Assembly: GCF_030282825.1 (NCBI RefSeq)
Contig: NZ_JASTZU010000034.1
Location: 1 to 64,000, forward strand
Direction of reading: 5' to 3'
DNA from: Aquibacillus rhizosphaerae
GTDB taxonomy: Bacteria > Bacillota > Bacilli > Bacillales > Amphibacillaceae
Length of the DNA: 64,000 nt
Part shown: positions 44,639 to 53,433 of the stretch, one piece after another
Position numbering within the stretch: the stretch's first letter is position 1
How the letters are laid out: the number at the start of each line of letters is the position of its first letter
Notes under the pieces: generated by a model
What the model was told of the DNA's origin: nothing
Database searches by the model: none
Seen by the model: only the letters and a program-made list of their open reading frames with translations
Program-made: the position numbers and the translations under genes

Positions 44639-45394
44639 ATGGAAATAGAACTAAAGAAAACAAAAAAAGACGAGCAGTTAACTGATGAAGAAGTAAAACG
44701 ACACATTCAGCTTAGCCAAAAAGGCGATCAAGATTCTCGTGATTTATTGGTTGAAAAGAATGTCCGTTTAGTTTGGTCAGTTGTCCAGAGGTTTATTAAT
44801 CGGGGGTATGACCCTGATGATTTATTTCAAATCGGGTGTATAGGTTTACTAAAGTCTATTGATAAGTTTGACCTTTCTTATGATGTCCGTTTTTCTACGT
44901 ATGCTGTGCCAATGATAATTGGAGAAATTCAACGTTTCATTCGTGATGATGGTAGTGTAAAAGTAAGTAGATCTTTAAAAGAAATCGGAAATAAAATCAG
45001 AAGAAAAAAAGATGAATTAACTAAGGATATGGGGAGGTCCCCCACAATAAATGAATTGGCTCTTGAACTGGATTTATCACCAGAGGAAATTGTACATGCT
45101 CAAGAAGCGTCTAAGCTTCCTCATTCTATTCACGAGACAGTGTATGAAAATGATGGTGACCCTATAACTTTGTTAGATCAAATTGCTGATCAAGATTCAA
45201 AATGGTTTGATAAAATTGCATTACAAGAGACCATTAGACAGTTAGAGGAGAGAGAAAGATTAATTGTTTATCTTAGATACTATAAAGATAAAACACAATC
45301 AGAAGTTGCTAAAAGGCTAGGAATATCTCAAGTACAAGTATCGAGACTAGAGAAAAAGATATTAGATTTTATAAAAGAACAGATTGGTATGTGA
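44639..45394 (+). CDS. sigF: RNA polymerase sigma-F factor
   Basis: A 251-residue forespore sigma factor with region 2 (DLFQIGCIGLLKSIDKFDLS, in part), region 3 and a region 4 helix-turn-helix (SEVAKRLGISQVQVSRLEKK). The ATG at 44639 has AAGGGG six bases upstream; the ATG at 44633 directly abuts that site and is less likely. It ends the spoIIA operon; a terminator follows about 100 bases on. Confidence 0.95.
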   Translation: MEIELKKTKKDEQLTDEEVKRHIQLSQKGDQDSRDLLVEKNVRLVWSVVQRFINRGYDPDDLFQIGCIGLLKSIDKFDLSYDVRFSTYAVPMIIGEIQRFIRDDGSVKVSRSLKEIGNKIRRKKDELTKDMGRSPTINELALELDLSPEEIVHAQEASKLPHSIHETVYENDGDPITLLDQIADQDSKWFDKIALQETIRQLEERERLIVYLRYYKDKTQSEVAKRLGISQVQVSRLEKKILDFIKEQIGM

Positions 45395-45491
45395 AAGTAG
45401 GATTGTCCATTAGGATAGTAGTCCACTTTTGATGTAGATTATGCTCTAATTTAAAGGATAATAAAAAGGGATGTAATCAAAAAACACATAA

Positions 45492-45525
45492 GAAAACGCA
45501 GAGGTGCTATCACCTCTGCGTTTTC
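45492..45525. terminator. Bidirectional terminator after sigF
   Basis: GAAAACGCAGAGGTG and its exact reverse complement around a four-base loop, between sigF and the convergent lipoprotein gene. Confidence 0.92.
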
Positions 45526-45584
45526 AATTTAATATTTTTTTATTAAATCAAAGCACCTTCTATTTGAAAGCAAACAGTTACTTT

Positions 45585-45866
45585 CTAACAAATTGTATTT
45601 TCACCCTTAATGTATTCACCGCTTTGGTCATCAATATGGTCAACACCACTCTCGCAGTTCCCTGTATTTTCCCACTCTACAATATACTTACCTTTTTTGT
45701 GAGTTATTGTTACGATTTCAACTTTACCTATTTCTCCAGTGTATTTTTCAATGACAATTGCATTAACTTCTTCTTCTGTTATTTTCGGACTTGTACTCAT
45801 AATTCCACAACCATTGACGACAAACAGTATAAAGACTAAGAATATAATAAAACCATATTTTTCCAC
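45585..45866 (-). CDS. Small hypothetical lipoprotein
   Basis: A 93-residue protein with a signal peptide ending in lipobox VNGC (Cys at about residue 20), then a short polar domain (ITEEEVNAIVIEKYTGEIGKV, YIVEWENTG). GTG start with AAGGAGGATGGGAT upstream. No family recognised. It is inserted convergently between sigF and spoVAA, where B. subtilis has no gene. The region from 45867 to 46147 otherwise holds the spoVAA promoter. Confidence 0.7.
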   Translation of the reverse strand: MEKYGFIIFLVFILFVVNGCGIMSTSPKITEEEVNAIVIEKYTGEIGKVEIVTITHKKGKYIVEWENTGNCESGVDHIDDQSGEYIKGENTIC

Positions 45867-46084
45867 ATCCCATCCTCCTTACTATATAGACGTAGTTGAT
45901 TATAAAATGTTTCACCCTATCCTTGTTCTAAGCGCCTGTAGTTTAATAATTTTTGCATATTTCTGTGGAGGGATTTGATTATAGTGAATTTCCTATCTTT
46001 CAGTTCACGTTCTAATACAGGAGTATAACAGCAATAGAGGCTTTTTCTTATTACGAAGATTTCCTATTTAGTTTTTGATAAAAT

Positions 46085-46114
46085 GCATGTTTCCATGCTT
46101 TCCTACTCATACTA
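46085..46114 (+). promoter_or_regulatory. Sigma-G-type promoter of spoVA operon
   Basis: GCATG (46085-46089), 18-base spacer, CATACTA (46108-46114): both boxes fit the sigma-G consensus GNATR and CATNNTA without mismatch. It lies 33 bases before the spoVAA start, consistent with the known forespore expression of spoVA. Confidence 0.75.
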
Positions 46115-46147
46115 ATAGTGGTGATTTCCGAAGAAGGAGGAAATTAA

Positions 46148-46783
46148 ATGGGGGAAATTATTTATTTGCGATTAAAAAAAGATTTGTTAGTGTCTCCAAA
46201 CACAAAGATTCAACTAAAAGATATCGCTTATATCTCAGGTGACCGCGCTCTTGTTGAGGATATAGGTCAAACATTTATCTATCAAATATCAGAAGATGAT
46301 CAGAACGTATCGGTAATAGATGGGTTTCTGGTTGTTGATCAATTAATAAAAAATTTCCCTGATTTAGAAATTCAACAATTAGGCCCCACTCAAACCATTG
46401 TAAGAATAAAGGAAAAAATAAAAAAACCTTCCATCCTATTAGTGTGTTTTATATGGCTACTATTATTTATAGGGTCGGCGATGGCGATAATGAATTTTCA
46501 TTATGATGTAAGCATGCAAGAAGTACAGCAAAAGTTGCATTTTTTGTTAACCGGAAAAGAATCAAACTACCCGTTATGGATGCAAATACCATATTCTTTG
46601 GGATTAGGAGTAGGGATGATTTTATTTTTTAATCATCTTTTCAAAAAACGTTTTAATGAAGAACCAAGTCCGCTTGAAGTTGAGATGTTTAAGTACCAAC
46701 AAGACCTGGATAATTATGTTACAAAACATGAAAATAACTTAACTCATTTAAATAACAAGCATGATAATAAGTCATCTAGTTGA
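46148..46783 (+). CDS. spoVAA: Stage V sporulation protein AA
   Basis: A 211-residue protein with a soluble N-terminal region and two membrane helices (about residues 95-115 and 140-165), matching SpoVAA. SpoVA proteins act in uptake of dipicolinic acid into the forespore and its release in germination; AA is a peripheral part. AGAAGGAGGAAATTAA precedes the ATG. The next gene overlaps by 23 bases. Confidence 0.9.
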   Translation: MGEIIYLRLKKDLLVSPNTKIQLKDIAYISGDRALVEDIGQTFIYQISEDDQNVSVIDGFLVVDQLIKNFPDLEIQQLGPTQTIVRIKEKIKKPSILLVCFIWLLLFIGSAMAIMNFHYDVSMQEVQQKLHFLLTGKESNYPLWMQIPYSLGLGVGMILFFNHLFKKRFNEEPSPLEVEMFKYQQDLDNYVTKHENNLTHLNNKHDNKSSS

Positions 46784-47180
46784 AATTATTATCGGTTTTG
46801 CCTCTGGTCTTGTAGTTGGAACTGGTTTTGTAGCATTTTTAACTGTATTGGGGATTATACCGAGATTAGTTCAATTAAGTAAATCTCAACTCTATGTAAA
46901 ACCGTATGAAGTGGGTGTCATTCTTGGAGCGCTATTTGGTACCTATCTCTCATTTACTGGTGCTGTTATAAATGCATCTATGCTATTTGTAATGATTTGG
47001 GGTGTATTTCATGGGATATTTATAGGAATGCTGGCTGCTGCTTTGACAGAAGTATTAAATGTTTTTCCCTTGTTAGCAAAACGAATTGGGCTAGAAAGTC
47101 ATATTCTTTGGTTTTTAATGGCAATTGTATTTGGAAAAATATTTGGTTCTTTATTTCAGTGGATTGTATTTGTTAGGTAA
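46761..47180 (+). CDS. spoVAB: Stage V sporulation protein AB
   Basis: A 139-residue, four-helix membrane protein with FASGLVVGTGFVAFLTVLG and the GHPP-free GIIPRLVQLSKS segment typical of SpoVAB. In B. subtilis spoVAC, spoVAD and spoVAEB follow here; in this sequence they do not, and only 136 bases separate it from spoVAEA. Confidence 0.9.
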   Translation: MIISHLVEIIIGFASGLVVGTGFVAFLTVLGIIPRLVQLSKSQLYVKPYEVGVILGALFGTYLSFTGAVINASMLFVMIWGVFHGIFIGMLAAALTEVLNVFPLLAKRIGLESHILWFLMAIVFGKIFGSLFQWIVFVR

Positions 47181-47186
47181 TTTAAT

Positions 47187-47289
47187 CAATTTCATAATAC
47201 CAATTTTGTTGTCACCTAAAACAATGAGTAGTTGGATAAAACCATTTCCAAACTATCTATGTCGCAGATGACTGAATAAGGTAATTATG
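47187..47289. repeat. Inverted-repeat element, copy B (inside spoVA operon)
   Basis: The reverse-orientation relative of 4118-4227: it starts CAATTTCATAATACC, contains TTGGATAAAAC, CCAAACTATCTAT and GATGACTGAATAAGG, and ends GGTAATTATG, the last few bases of its right terminal repeat being replaced. By eye about nine of ten bases agree over the shared length. It occupies almost the entire spoVAB-spoVAEA gap, exactly where spoVAC, spoVAD and spoVAEB would be expected. Confidence 0.85.
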
Positions 47290-47316
47290 TTTTCTTTTCT
47301 GAAAGGAAAGATATTT

Positions 47317-47883
47317 ATGGTAGTACAAAAAAAAGTAATTGTAATAACCGATGGTGATGAGTATGCGCGTAAAACGCTGGATTATTTAGCAGGTGAGATT
47401 GGTGGGACCAGTTTATCTTACTTATCTGATAATCCAACACATGTATCACCAAGTGAAGTGAAACATGCTATTTATAATACGTCAAAAGATCCGGTTTACG
47501 TCTTAATTGACGATGCTGGAATACCTGGTGTTGGAGCAGGTGAGAAAATACTTTTAGAATTAGTAGATGATCCCAAAATAGAAATTATCGGTGTCATTGC
47601 AGTTGCTGCACACACGAAAAATACAGAGTGGTCAAGATTTACCTTTGCAATTGATCATTATGGTGAATTGATTCCGTATGGAGTCGATAAGCAGGGTGTT
47701 CGATTGCCGGAAATAGGGAGGATTAACGGAGATACCGTTTATTCATTAGACCAGTTAGATCTTCCAATCATAATAGCAATTGGTGATATCGGGAAAATGC
47801 AAGGAAAAGATGATATTAAAAAAGGTTCTCCCATAACTAGGAAAGCAATTGAAATTATTTTAGAAAGAGGTGGCTTAACTTGA
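47317..47883 (+). CDS. spoVAEA: Stage V sporulation protein AE, N-terminal type (SpoVAEA)
   Basis: A 188-residue soluble protein corresponding to SpoVAEa: KKVIVITDGDEYARKTLDYLA, IGGTSLSYLSDNPT and VYVLIDDAGIPGVGAGE are characteristic. The ATG at 47317 is chosen since GAAAGGAAAG lies seven bases upstream; the frame extends ten codons into the repeat element. It should be exposed on or near the spore inner membrane; its role is minor in B. subtilis. The stop overlaps the spoVAF start. Confidence 0.9.
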   Translation: MVVQKKVIVITDGDEYARKTLDYLAGEIGGTSLSYLSDNPTHVSPSEVKHAIYNTSKDPVYVLIDDAGIPGVGAGEKILLELVDDPKIEIIGVIAVAAHTKNTEWSRFTFAIDHYGELIPYGVDKQGVRLPEIGRINGDTVYSLDQLDLPIIIAIGDIGKMQGKDDIKKGSPITRKAIEIILERGGLT

Positions 47884-49349
47884 GAGAAACTAAAGAGAAG
47901 AAACCCATCTCAGCAAAAATAAAAGAAACAGAAAGATACTTTGAAGAAAAAGTGGGTGTTGGTACTTCTTTTGACGTAGGATTTAGAGATTTTAAAATCT
48001 TAAAAAAAGATATTCATTTATATTATTTAACAGGTTTGAATGAAACCGCAATTATCGTAGAATTAATGAAAAAGCTAGTTGAAATTAATGACCATGAAAG
48101 TAATGTAAGAAAAATTCCTGAAATTATTGAAAACAGACTAGTTCACCAGCAAGTAACGAAAGTGAAAACGATGGATGAAGCGGTAGATCAATTGTTATCG
48201 GGTCTTATTGTTATCTTTGTCGATGGCGAAGAAGAAGCTTTTGTTGTTGATGTAAGAAGTTACCCTGGTAGAAGTCCTCAAGAACCTGACACGGAAAAGG
48301 TTGTTCGTGGCGCAAGAGATGGCTATACAGAAAACATTATTCAAAATACCGCTTTAACTAGGAGAAGAGTAAGAGATGAAAGATTGCGACACGAAATTGT
48401 TCAAGTTGGAGAACGATCCAAAACTGATATATGTATATCTTATATACAGGACATTGCAGATGAAGGGTTAGTTAAAAAAATTAAAGATGAAATAAATAAG
48501 ATTGAGATTGATGGTCTTTCAATGGCTGATAAAACAGTCGAAGAATACCTTGTAAAACAAGGGTTTAATCCTTTTCCGCTTGTAAGATATACGGAAAGAC
48601 CCGATGTTTCTGCAAATCATTTATTTGAGGGGCACGTATTAATCATGGTTGATACATCACCAAGTATGATTATTACTCCTACAACTTATTTCCATCATGT
48701 TCAACATGCGGAGGAATATCGTCAGTCACCAGCTGTTGGTACCTTTATCCGTTGGGTTCGTTTTATTGGTATTTTTGCTTCCATTTTTCTATTGCCATTT
48801 TGGCTTTTAATGGTAATGGAACCTTCGCTCTTACCGAAAGAATTACAGTTCATAGGACCAAATGAAGTAGGGAATATTCCAATAGTTGTACAAATTATTA
48901 TGGCAGATATAGGTATTGAATTTTTAAGGATGGCTGCTATTCATACACCGACACCATTATCAACTGCAATGGGTTTAATAGCTGCTGTTTTAATTGGCCA
49001 AATTGCTATTGATGTGGGTATGTTTAGTGCGGAAGTAATTCTTTATGTTGCGGTGAGCGCGATAGGTTCATTTGCTACCCCTAGCTATGAATTAAGTATT
49101 GCAAATAAAATCAGTAGGGTAATTTTAATAATAATTACTTCTGTCTTTGGCGTACCTGGCTTAGTTATAGGTTTCACCCTGTATATATTACTTCTATCTT
49201 GTATTAGATCCTTAAATACACCATATTTGTGGCCGTTTCTTCCATTTAACGGTAAGGCAATTATGCATATATTGTTTCGTGTATCTGTACCTCTAACGAA
49301 AGATCGTCCTAGTATTGTACACCCACGAAACAATTATAAACAACCATAA
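47880..49349 (+). CDS. spoVAF: SpoVAF, GerA-family spore protein
   Basis: A 489-residue protein related to the A subunits of germinant receptors: a soluble N-terminal half (VDVRSYPGRSPQEPDTEKVVRG, in part) and about five membrane helices after residue 285. It ends the operon, starts with TTG overlapping spoVAEA by four bases, and precedes lysA as in B. subtilis. It modulates germination there. Confidence 0.92.
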   Translation: MRETKEKKPISAKIKETERYFEEKVGVGTSFDVGFRDFKILKKDIHLYYLTGLNETAIIVELMKKLVEINDHESNVRKIPEIIENRLVHQQVTKVKTMDEAVDQLLSGLIVIFVDGEEEAFVVDVRSYPGRSPQEPDTEKVVRGARDGYTENIIQNTALTRRRVRDERLRHEIVQVGERSKTDICISYIQDIADEGLVKKIKDEINKIEIDGLSMADKTVEEYLVKQGFNPFPLVRYTERPDVSANHLFEGHVLIMVDTSPSMIITPTTYFHHVQHAEEYRQSPAVGTFIRWVRFIGIFASIFLLPFWLLMVMEPSLLPKELQFIGPNEVGNIPIVVQIIMADIGIEFLRMAAIHTPTPLSTAMGLIAAVLIGQIAIDVGMFSAEVILYVAVSAIGSFATPSYELSIANKISRVILIIITSVFGVPGLVIGFTLYILLLSCIRSLNTPYLWPFLPFNGKAIMHILFRVSVPLTKDRPSIVHPRNNYKQP

Positions 49350-49428
49350 TGTATATGTTGAACAGAAGGTATGAATGTGTTAAATTAATTTTATGTTTAT
49401 AAAATAAGATTGGGAAGTATAGAATTAT

Positions 49429-49487
49429 AAATCCCTTGTTCCACCATTATCATTCAGAGGAATAATAATGGTGATAAGGGATTTTTG
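49429..49487 (+). terminator. Terminator of spoVA operon
   Basis: AAATCCCTT...CCACCATTAT pairs with ATAATGGTG...AAGGGATTT around a 13-base loop, then T5. No lysine riboswitch is recognisable between spoVAF and lysA. Confidence 0.85.
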
Positions 49488-49514
49488 TTTTTAGAATTTA
49501 CCGGAGGTGTAACG

Positions 49515-50810
49515 ATGTTTCCTTTTAAAATAAATGATAACGGTCATCTAGCAGTTAATGGTTTAGATACCGTTGACTTAGCAAATAAGTATGGTACACC
49601 TCTATTTGTGTACGATGTAAACGAGATTAGAAATAATGCTCGTGCATTTGTTGATACATTTGAAAAGTATGGTGTTAAAGCTCAAGTTGCTTATGCCAGT
49701 AAGGCTTTTTCTTCTGTGGCGATGCTTCAAGTTGCAAAACAAGAAAAACTTAGCTTAGACGTTGTGTCACAAGGAGAACTGTACACAGCATTGCAAGCTA
49801 ATTTTCCGGTAGAAAAGATTCATTTGCATGGAAATAACAAAAATTATCAAGAGCTTGAAATGGCAGTTAAAAATGAAATTGGTTGTATTGTCATTGATAA
49901 TTTCTATGAAATAGAGTTATTGCAAGAAATACTAGAAAACTATAATGCTAAAATGGATGTTTTAATTAGAGTGACACCAGGTATCGAGGCGCATACTCAT
50001 GATTATATTTTGACAGGTAATGAAGATTCTAAATTTGGATTTGATTTATCAAATGGCCAAGCAGAACAAGCATTTAAGGTGCTAAAAGAAATTGAATCAA
50101 TTAATGTAAAAGGCCTCCACTGTCATATCGGTTCTCAAATATTTGAAACTGACGGCTTTGTTATGGCGATTGGTAGATTATTTGAAACGATTAAAAGTTG
50201 GAAGAGAGACTATGGATACTCACCAGCAGTTTTAAATCTGGGTGGTGGCTTTGGTATTCGCTATACAGATGAAGACGATCCATTACCACTTGATGGTTAT
50301 GTGGAGGCTCTTGTTAAAGAAATCCAGGAACAAGTAAATGATACTGAAATGGATTATCCAGAAATATGGATTGAACCAGGAAGGGCTATTGTAGGTAACG
50401 CAGGATTAACATTATACACAATAGGTTCAAAAAAGGATATCCCTGGTGTGCGCAGATATATATCTGTAGATGGAGGGATGACTGACAATATTAGACCTGC
50501 TTTGTATCAAGCAAAATATGATGCAGTGTTAGCAAATAAAGCAGATCAACCATTAACAGAGAAAGTGTCTGTTGCCGGTAAATGTTGTGAATCTGGTGAT
50601 ATGCTAATTTGGGATGCACTCTTACCTTCTGTTGATCACGGTGATTATTTAGCCGTTTTTAGCACAGGAGCATACGGCTATTCGATGTCTAGTCACTACA
50701 ATCGTTTTCCGAAAGCGGCAGTAGTATTTGTGGAAGATGGTAAAGATAAGTTAGTTATCCAAAGGGAAACATATCAAGACGTTGTAAAAAATGATTTGTC
50801 TTATGAGTGA
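49515..50810 (+). CDS. lysA: Diaminopimelate decarboxylase
   Basis: A 431-residue PLP enzyme making lysine from meso-diaminopimelate. K63 in YASKAF binds PLP; HCHIGSQ, GGGFGIRYT, IEPGRAIVG and CCESGDML are the conserved motifs. The ATG at 49515 has GGAGGTGTAACG upstream. It is placed after spoVAF, as in B. subtilis. The 150-base region to ppiB shows no clear terminator beyond a weak AGATA stem. Confidence 0.95.
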   Translation: MFPFKINDNGHLAVNGLDTVDLANKYGTPLFVYDVNEIRNNARAFVDTFEKYGVKAQVAYASKAFSSVAMLQVAKQEKLSLDVVSQGELYTALQANFPVEKIHLHGNNKNYQELEMAVKNEIGCIVIDNFYEIELLQEILENYNAKMDVLIRVTPGIEAHTHDYILTGNEDSKFGFDLSNGQAEQAFKVLKEIESINVKGLHCHIGSQIFETDGFVMAIGRLFETIKSWKRDYGYSPAVLNLGGGFGIRYTDEDDPLPLDGYVEALVKEIQEQVNDTEMDYPEIWIEPGRAIVGNAGLTLYTIGSKKDIPGVRRYISVDGGMTDNIRPALYQAKYDAVLANKADQPLTEKVSVAGKCCESGDMLIWDALLPSVDHGDYLAVFSTGAYGYSMSSHYNRFPKAAVVFVEDGKDKLVIQRETYQDVVKNDLSYE

Positions 50811-50964
50811 TTTAAAGGGAGATAACAACTTAAAAATTGTATCTCTTATTAAATAATGGTAGGATTCGATATGGGGAGTTTATCTTCCCGATCTGATTAC
50901 GAATGCAAAATTAGGAAACTGTAAACATGAGACCTTTTAACATGTTAATAAAGGAGGAAAAATA

Positions 50965-51399
50965 ATGAAACAAGCAACGATTGAATTTGAAAATGGTGAA
51001 AGAATAATTATTGAATTATTTGAAGATGCTGCACCCAATACGGTAGCAAATTTTGAAAAACTTGCAAATAGTGATTTCTATAATGGAGTAGTATTCCATA
51101 GAGTAATTCCGGGTTTTGTAGCACAAGGCGGCGACCCAACAGGTACTGGAGCGGGTGGACCAGGTTATACAATTAAATGTGAAACAGAAGGAAATCCACA
51201 TAAACACGTAGCAGGTTCCCTATCAATGGCACATGCTGGAAAAGATACAGGTGGAAGTCAGTTTTTCCTTGTACATGAGCCTCAACCACATTTGGATGGG
51301 GTGCATACTGTTTTTGGACAAGTTACAGAAGGATTGGACACAGTATTACGTATTCAGCAAGGTGACGAAATGAAATCAGTAAAAGTGGAAGAAAAGTGA
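50965..51399 (+). CDS. ppiB: Peptidyl-prolyl cis-trans isomerase B (cyclophilin)
   Basis: A 144-residue cytoplasmic cyclophilin with [26 protein letters not shown] and GSQFFL holding the active-site Arg, Phe, Gln and Ala residues. AAAGGAGGAAAAATA precedes the ATG. Order lysA-ppiB is that of B. subtilis. Confidence 0.95.
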   Translation: MKQATIEFENGERIIIELFEDAAPNTVANFEKLANSDFYNGVVFHRVIPGFVAQGGDPTGTGAGGPGYTIKCETEGNPHKHVAGSLSMAHAGKDTGGSQFFLVHEPQPHLDGVHTVFGQVTEGLDTVLRIQQGDEMKSVKVEEK

Positions 51400-51420
51400 G
51401 TCATTTGACTCGCTTTTTTT
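51393..51420 (+). terminator. Terminator after ppiB
   Basis: AAGTGAGTCA pairs with TGACTCGCTT (one G-U) then T7, beginning inside the last codons of ppiB. Confidence 0.85.
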
Positions 51421-51643
51421 CTTGAATTATATTTTTCCCGTGAAAATAACTATTTAATTAGTTAACTCAGTAAATCTCATAACTGATAGGGGATAAAAAG
51501 TAAAAATTTACAACTATCATTGGAATTTAAATGACAATTAAATAAAAAAATAGTATATTTTATACTGTAAGGAATGGAAGCAAATCTTACTGTTCGCTAG
51601 TAAAAGGATTGAATTTAATAATTTTTTTAAAGGAATGTGCATT

Positions 51644-51742
51644 GTGAATCAAAACAAAAAGAATTGGATACTTTTTAGCGTTTTACTGACTATTGGTTTT
51701 ATTTGGGGCTTTATTTATTGGTTTTTGATTGTACTAAACTAG
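51644..51742 (+). CDS. Single-helix mini membrane protein
   Basis: A 32-residue frame: a short polar start (NQNKKNW) followed by a Trp-rich hydrophobic helix. GTG start with AAAGGAATG upstream; an in-frame ATG nine bases earlier directly abuts that site. No family recognised; it could be a genuine small membrane protein or chance. Confidence 0.4.
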   Translation: MNQNKKNWILFSVLLTIGFIWGFIYWFLIVLN

Positions 51743-51922
51743 GATATACTAGTGATGTTTGACAAATTATAGAAAATACGTCATAAATAGTGTATAATCC
51801 ATTCAAGTAATGTAAATGGAAACTCGGTTATAAAAGAAGATTTAGAAATTTTCGTTAAGTAGTCATTAATGCTATTTGTGGTTTCTACTAGTTGTTAAGT
51901 ATTTTCTTAATGAGGGGTTAAT

Positions 51923-52270
51923 ATGTTAATTCGCTATAAAAAAACATTCGAAAAAATTGCTATGGGCTTATTATCTTTTATGCCTGATGAAAAAGAAGTG
52001 AAGAAGTTACAGTACACCATTAAAGAATATGAATCAAATCCAGATTGGCATCTTTACTTATGGAAAGAGGAAGACATTTTAGGTGCTGTTGGTATAAGAA
52101 TAAATGAAGATGATAAAGTAATTATCCAACACATTACGGTAAATCCTTCACATAGAAATGTGGGGATAGGGAAAAAAATGATTCAAGGAATTAAAGAACA
52201 GTATAGCCATCAATATGAGATACGTGCTACGGAATTAACAGAAGGATTTTTAAATAAATGTAAATTCTAA
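51923..52270 (+). CDS. ribT: RibT-like GNAT acetyltransferase
   Basis: A 115-residue GNAT-fold protein nearly identical in layout to B. subtilis RibT: LIRYKKTFEKIAMGLLSFMP at the start, LYLWKEEDILGAVG, and the acetyl-CoA loop NPSHRNVGIGKKM. RibT closes the riboflavin operon in B. subtilis, but no ribD, ribE, ribA or ribH gene is here, so it stands alone. GAGGGGTTAAT precedes the ATG. Confidence 0.88.
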   Translation: MLIRYKKTFEKIAMGLLSFMPDEKEVKKLQYTIKEYESNPDWHLYLWKEEDILGAVGIRINEDDKVIIQHITVNPSHRNVGIGKKMIQGIKEQYSHQYEIRATELTEGFLNKCKF

Positions 52271-52277
52271 TTTGAAT

Positions 52278-52305
52278 CCAGCTCTTATATAGAGCTGGTT
52301 TTTTT
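52278..52305 (+). terminator. Terminator after ribT
   Basis: CCAGCTCT, five-base loop, AGAGCTGG, then T7. Confidence 0.92.
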
Positions 52306-52502
52306 CGGATTGATACTGTTAAGGAAACTATAACAACATAAAATAGATTGTCTTTTTATTAATTCTGTTGAGTTAGTTAAATTTGGAAATAAATTTATTC
52401 TTCCTATATAACTTTACCTTTGCTATATTAGAAAACAAAGGCTTTTTTTTGCGTAGGAAATTATAGATTTAGTGTCATATGGGTAACTGACTATTGTTGC
52501 AT

Positions 52503-52623
52503 GTCCGTCCAGCTCCAGCGTCTATCCGAGGCTTGTATTTACTTATTTACCTGATCATAAAGGAATACTACATAGAAAGTCACTTTTCGAATCAAGGGTT
52601 GTACTTGTCGGCTCGCGTTTTTA
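52503..52623. repeat. Degenerate Bacillaceae dispersed repeat
   Basis: Begins GTCCGTCCAGCTCCAGCGTC and ends with ACTTGTCGGCTCGCGTTTTT, both recognisable pieces of a common Bacillaceae intergenic repeat; the centre is AT-rich and decayed. It occupies part of the 416-base gap between ribT and scpA; apart from the ribT terminator the rest of that gap shows nothing I can name. Confidence 0.5.
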
Positions 52624-52686
52624 TTATTTAATTTTATTATCTATTATTTTTATATCTTAAGCTCACTGGAAGGATGTTCAAAAAAG

Positions 52687-53433
52687 ATGTATCAAACATA
52701 CCAAGTTAAAATAGATGCTTTTGAAGGTCCGCTTGATTTATTATTACATCTCATTAATCAATATGAAATAGATATCTATGATATTCCTGTTTCTCAAATT
52801 ACTGAGCAATATATGGTTTATATTCATACGATGCAACAACTGGAATTAAATGTAGCCAGTGAGTATCTAGTGATGGCAGCTACCTTATTAGCGATTAAAA
52901 GTCAGTTATTATTACCTAACCAAGAACTTGAAACAGAAGATGAGATGTTTGAGGAAGATCCAAGGGAAGATTTAATGAGAAGACTGATAGAGTATCGTAA
53001 ATATAAAGAGGTAGCGAATGAATTAAAAGAAAAGGAGCTCGATTCAAATAAAATATTCACAAGACCTCCAAAAGCATTTGAAGAGCTTACTACAGACAAG
53101 TCTGTAGTAAGGGGTGATATATCAATTTATGATATGATTGCTGCAATGAGTAAGGTGTTTGATCGTAAAAAGTGGAATCGGCCACTTGAAACAAGAATAC
53201 AAAGGACAGAAATCCCTATTCAGCAAAGGATGGATGAGGTACTTGAACAAATTAAAGGCATGAAACATGGTGTACCTTTTGAACAATTGTTTCCTCATTA
53301 CTCTCGATCACACATTGTTGTAACTTTCATTGCTATTTTGGAATTGATGAAGTCTAAGAAGATATACTGTACACAGGAACAGCATTTTGATGAATTATTG
53401 GTATATAACATGGAGGATGAACTGTGGAATTAA
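52687..53433 (+). CDS. scpA: Segregation and condensation protein A
   Basis: A 248-residue kleisin that bridges Smc heads with ScpB for chromosome segregation. FEGPLDLLLHLINQYEIDIYDIP (in part) is the hallmark N-terminal helix; the C-terminal winged helix (VVTFIAILELMKSKKI) binds the Smc ATPase. A GGAAGGATG segment precedes the ATG at a distance. It overlaps scpB by ten bases. Confidence 0.95.
   Translation: MYQTYQVKIDAFEGPLDLLLHLINQYEIDIYDIPVSQITEQYMVYIHTMQQLELNVASEYLVMAATLLAIKSQLLLPNQELETEDEMFEEDPREDLMRRLIEYRKYKEVANELKEKELDSNKIFTRPPKAFEELTTDKSVVRGDISIYDMIAAMSKVFDRKKWNRPLETRIQRTEIPIQQRMDEVLEQIKGMKHGVPFEQLFPHYSRSHIVVTFIAILELMKSKKIYCTQEQHFDELLVYNMEDELWN

Noticed and set aside
45504-45978. Plus-strand frames opposite the small lipoprotein gene
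   Set aside because: They are antisense shadows of the lipoprotein gene, which has a lipobox and a good ribosome site.
49350-49514. Possible lysine riboswitch before lysA
   Set aside because: The region is too short and AT-rich for an L-box; its only structure is the hairpin with T run that fits a terminator of the spoVA operon.
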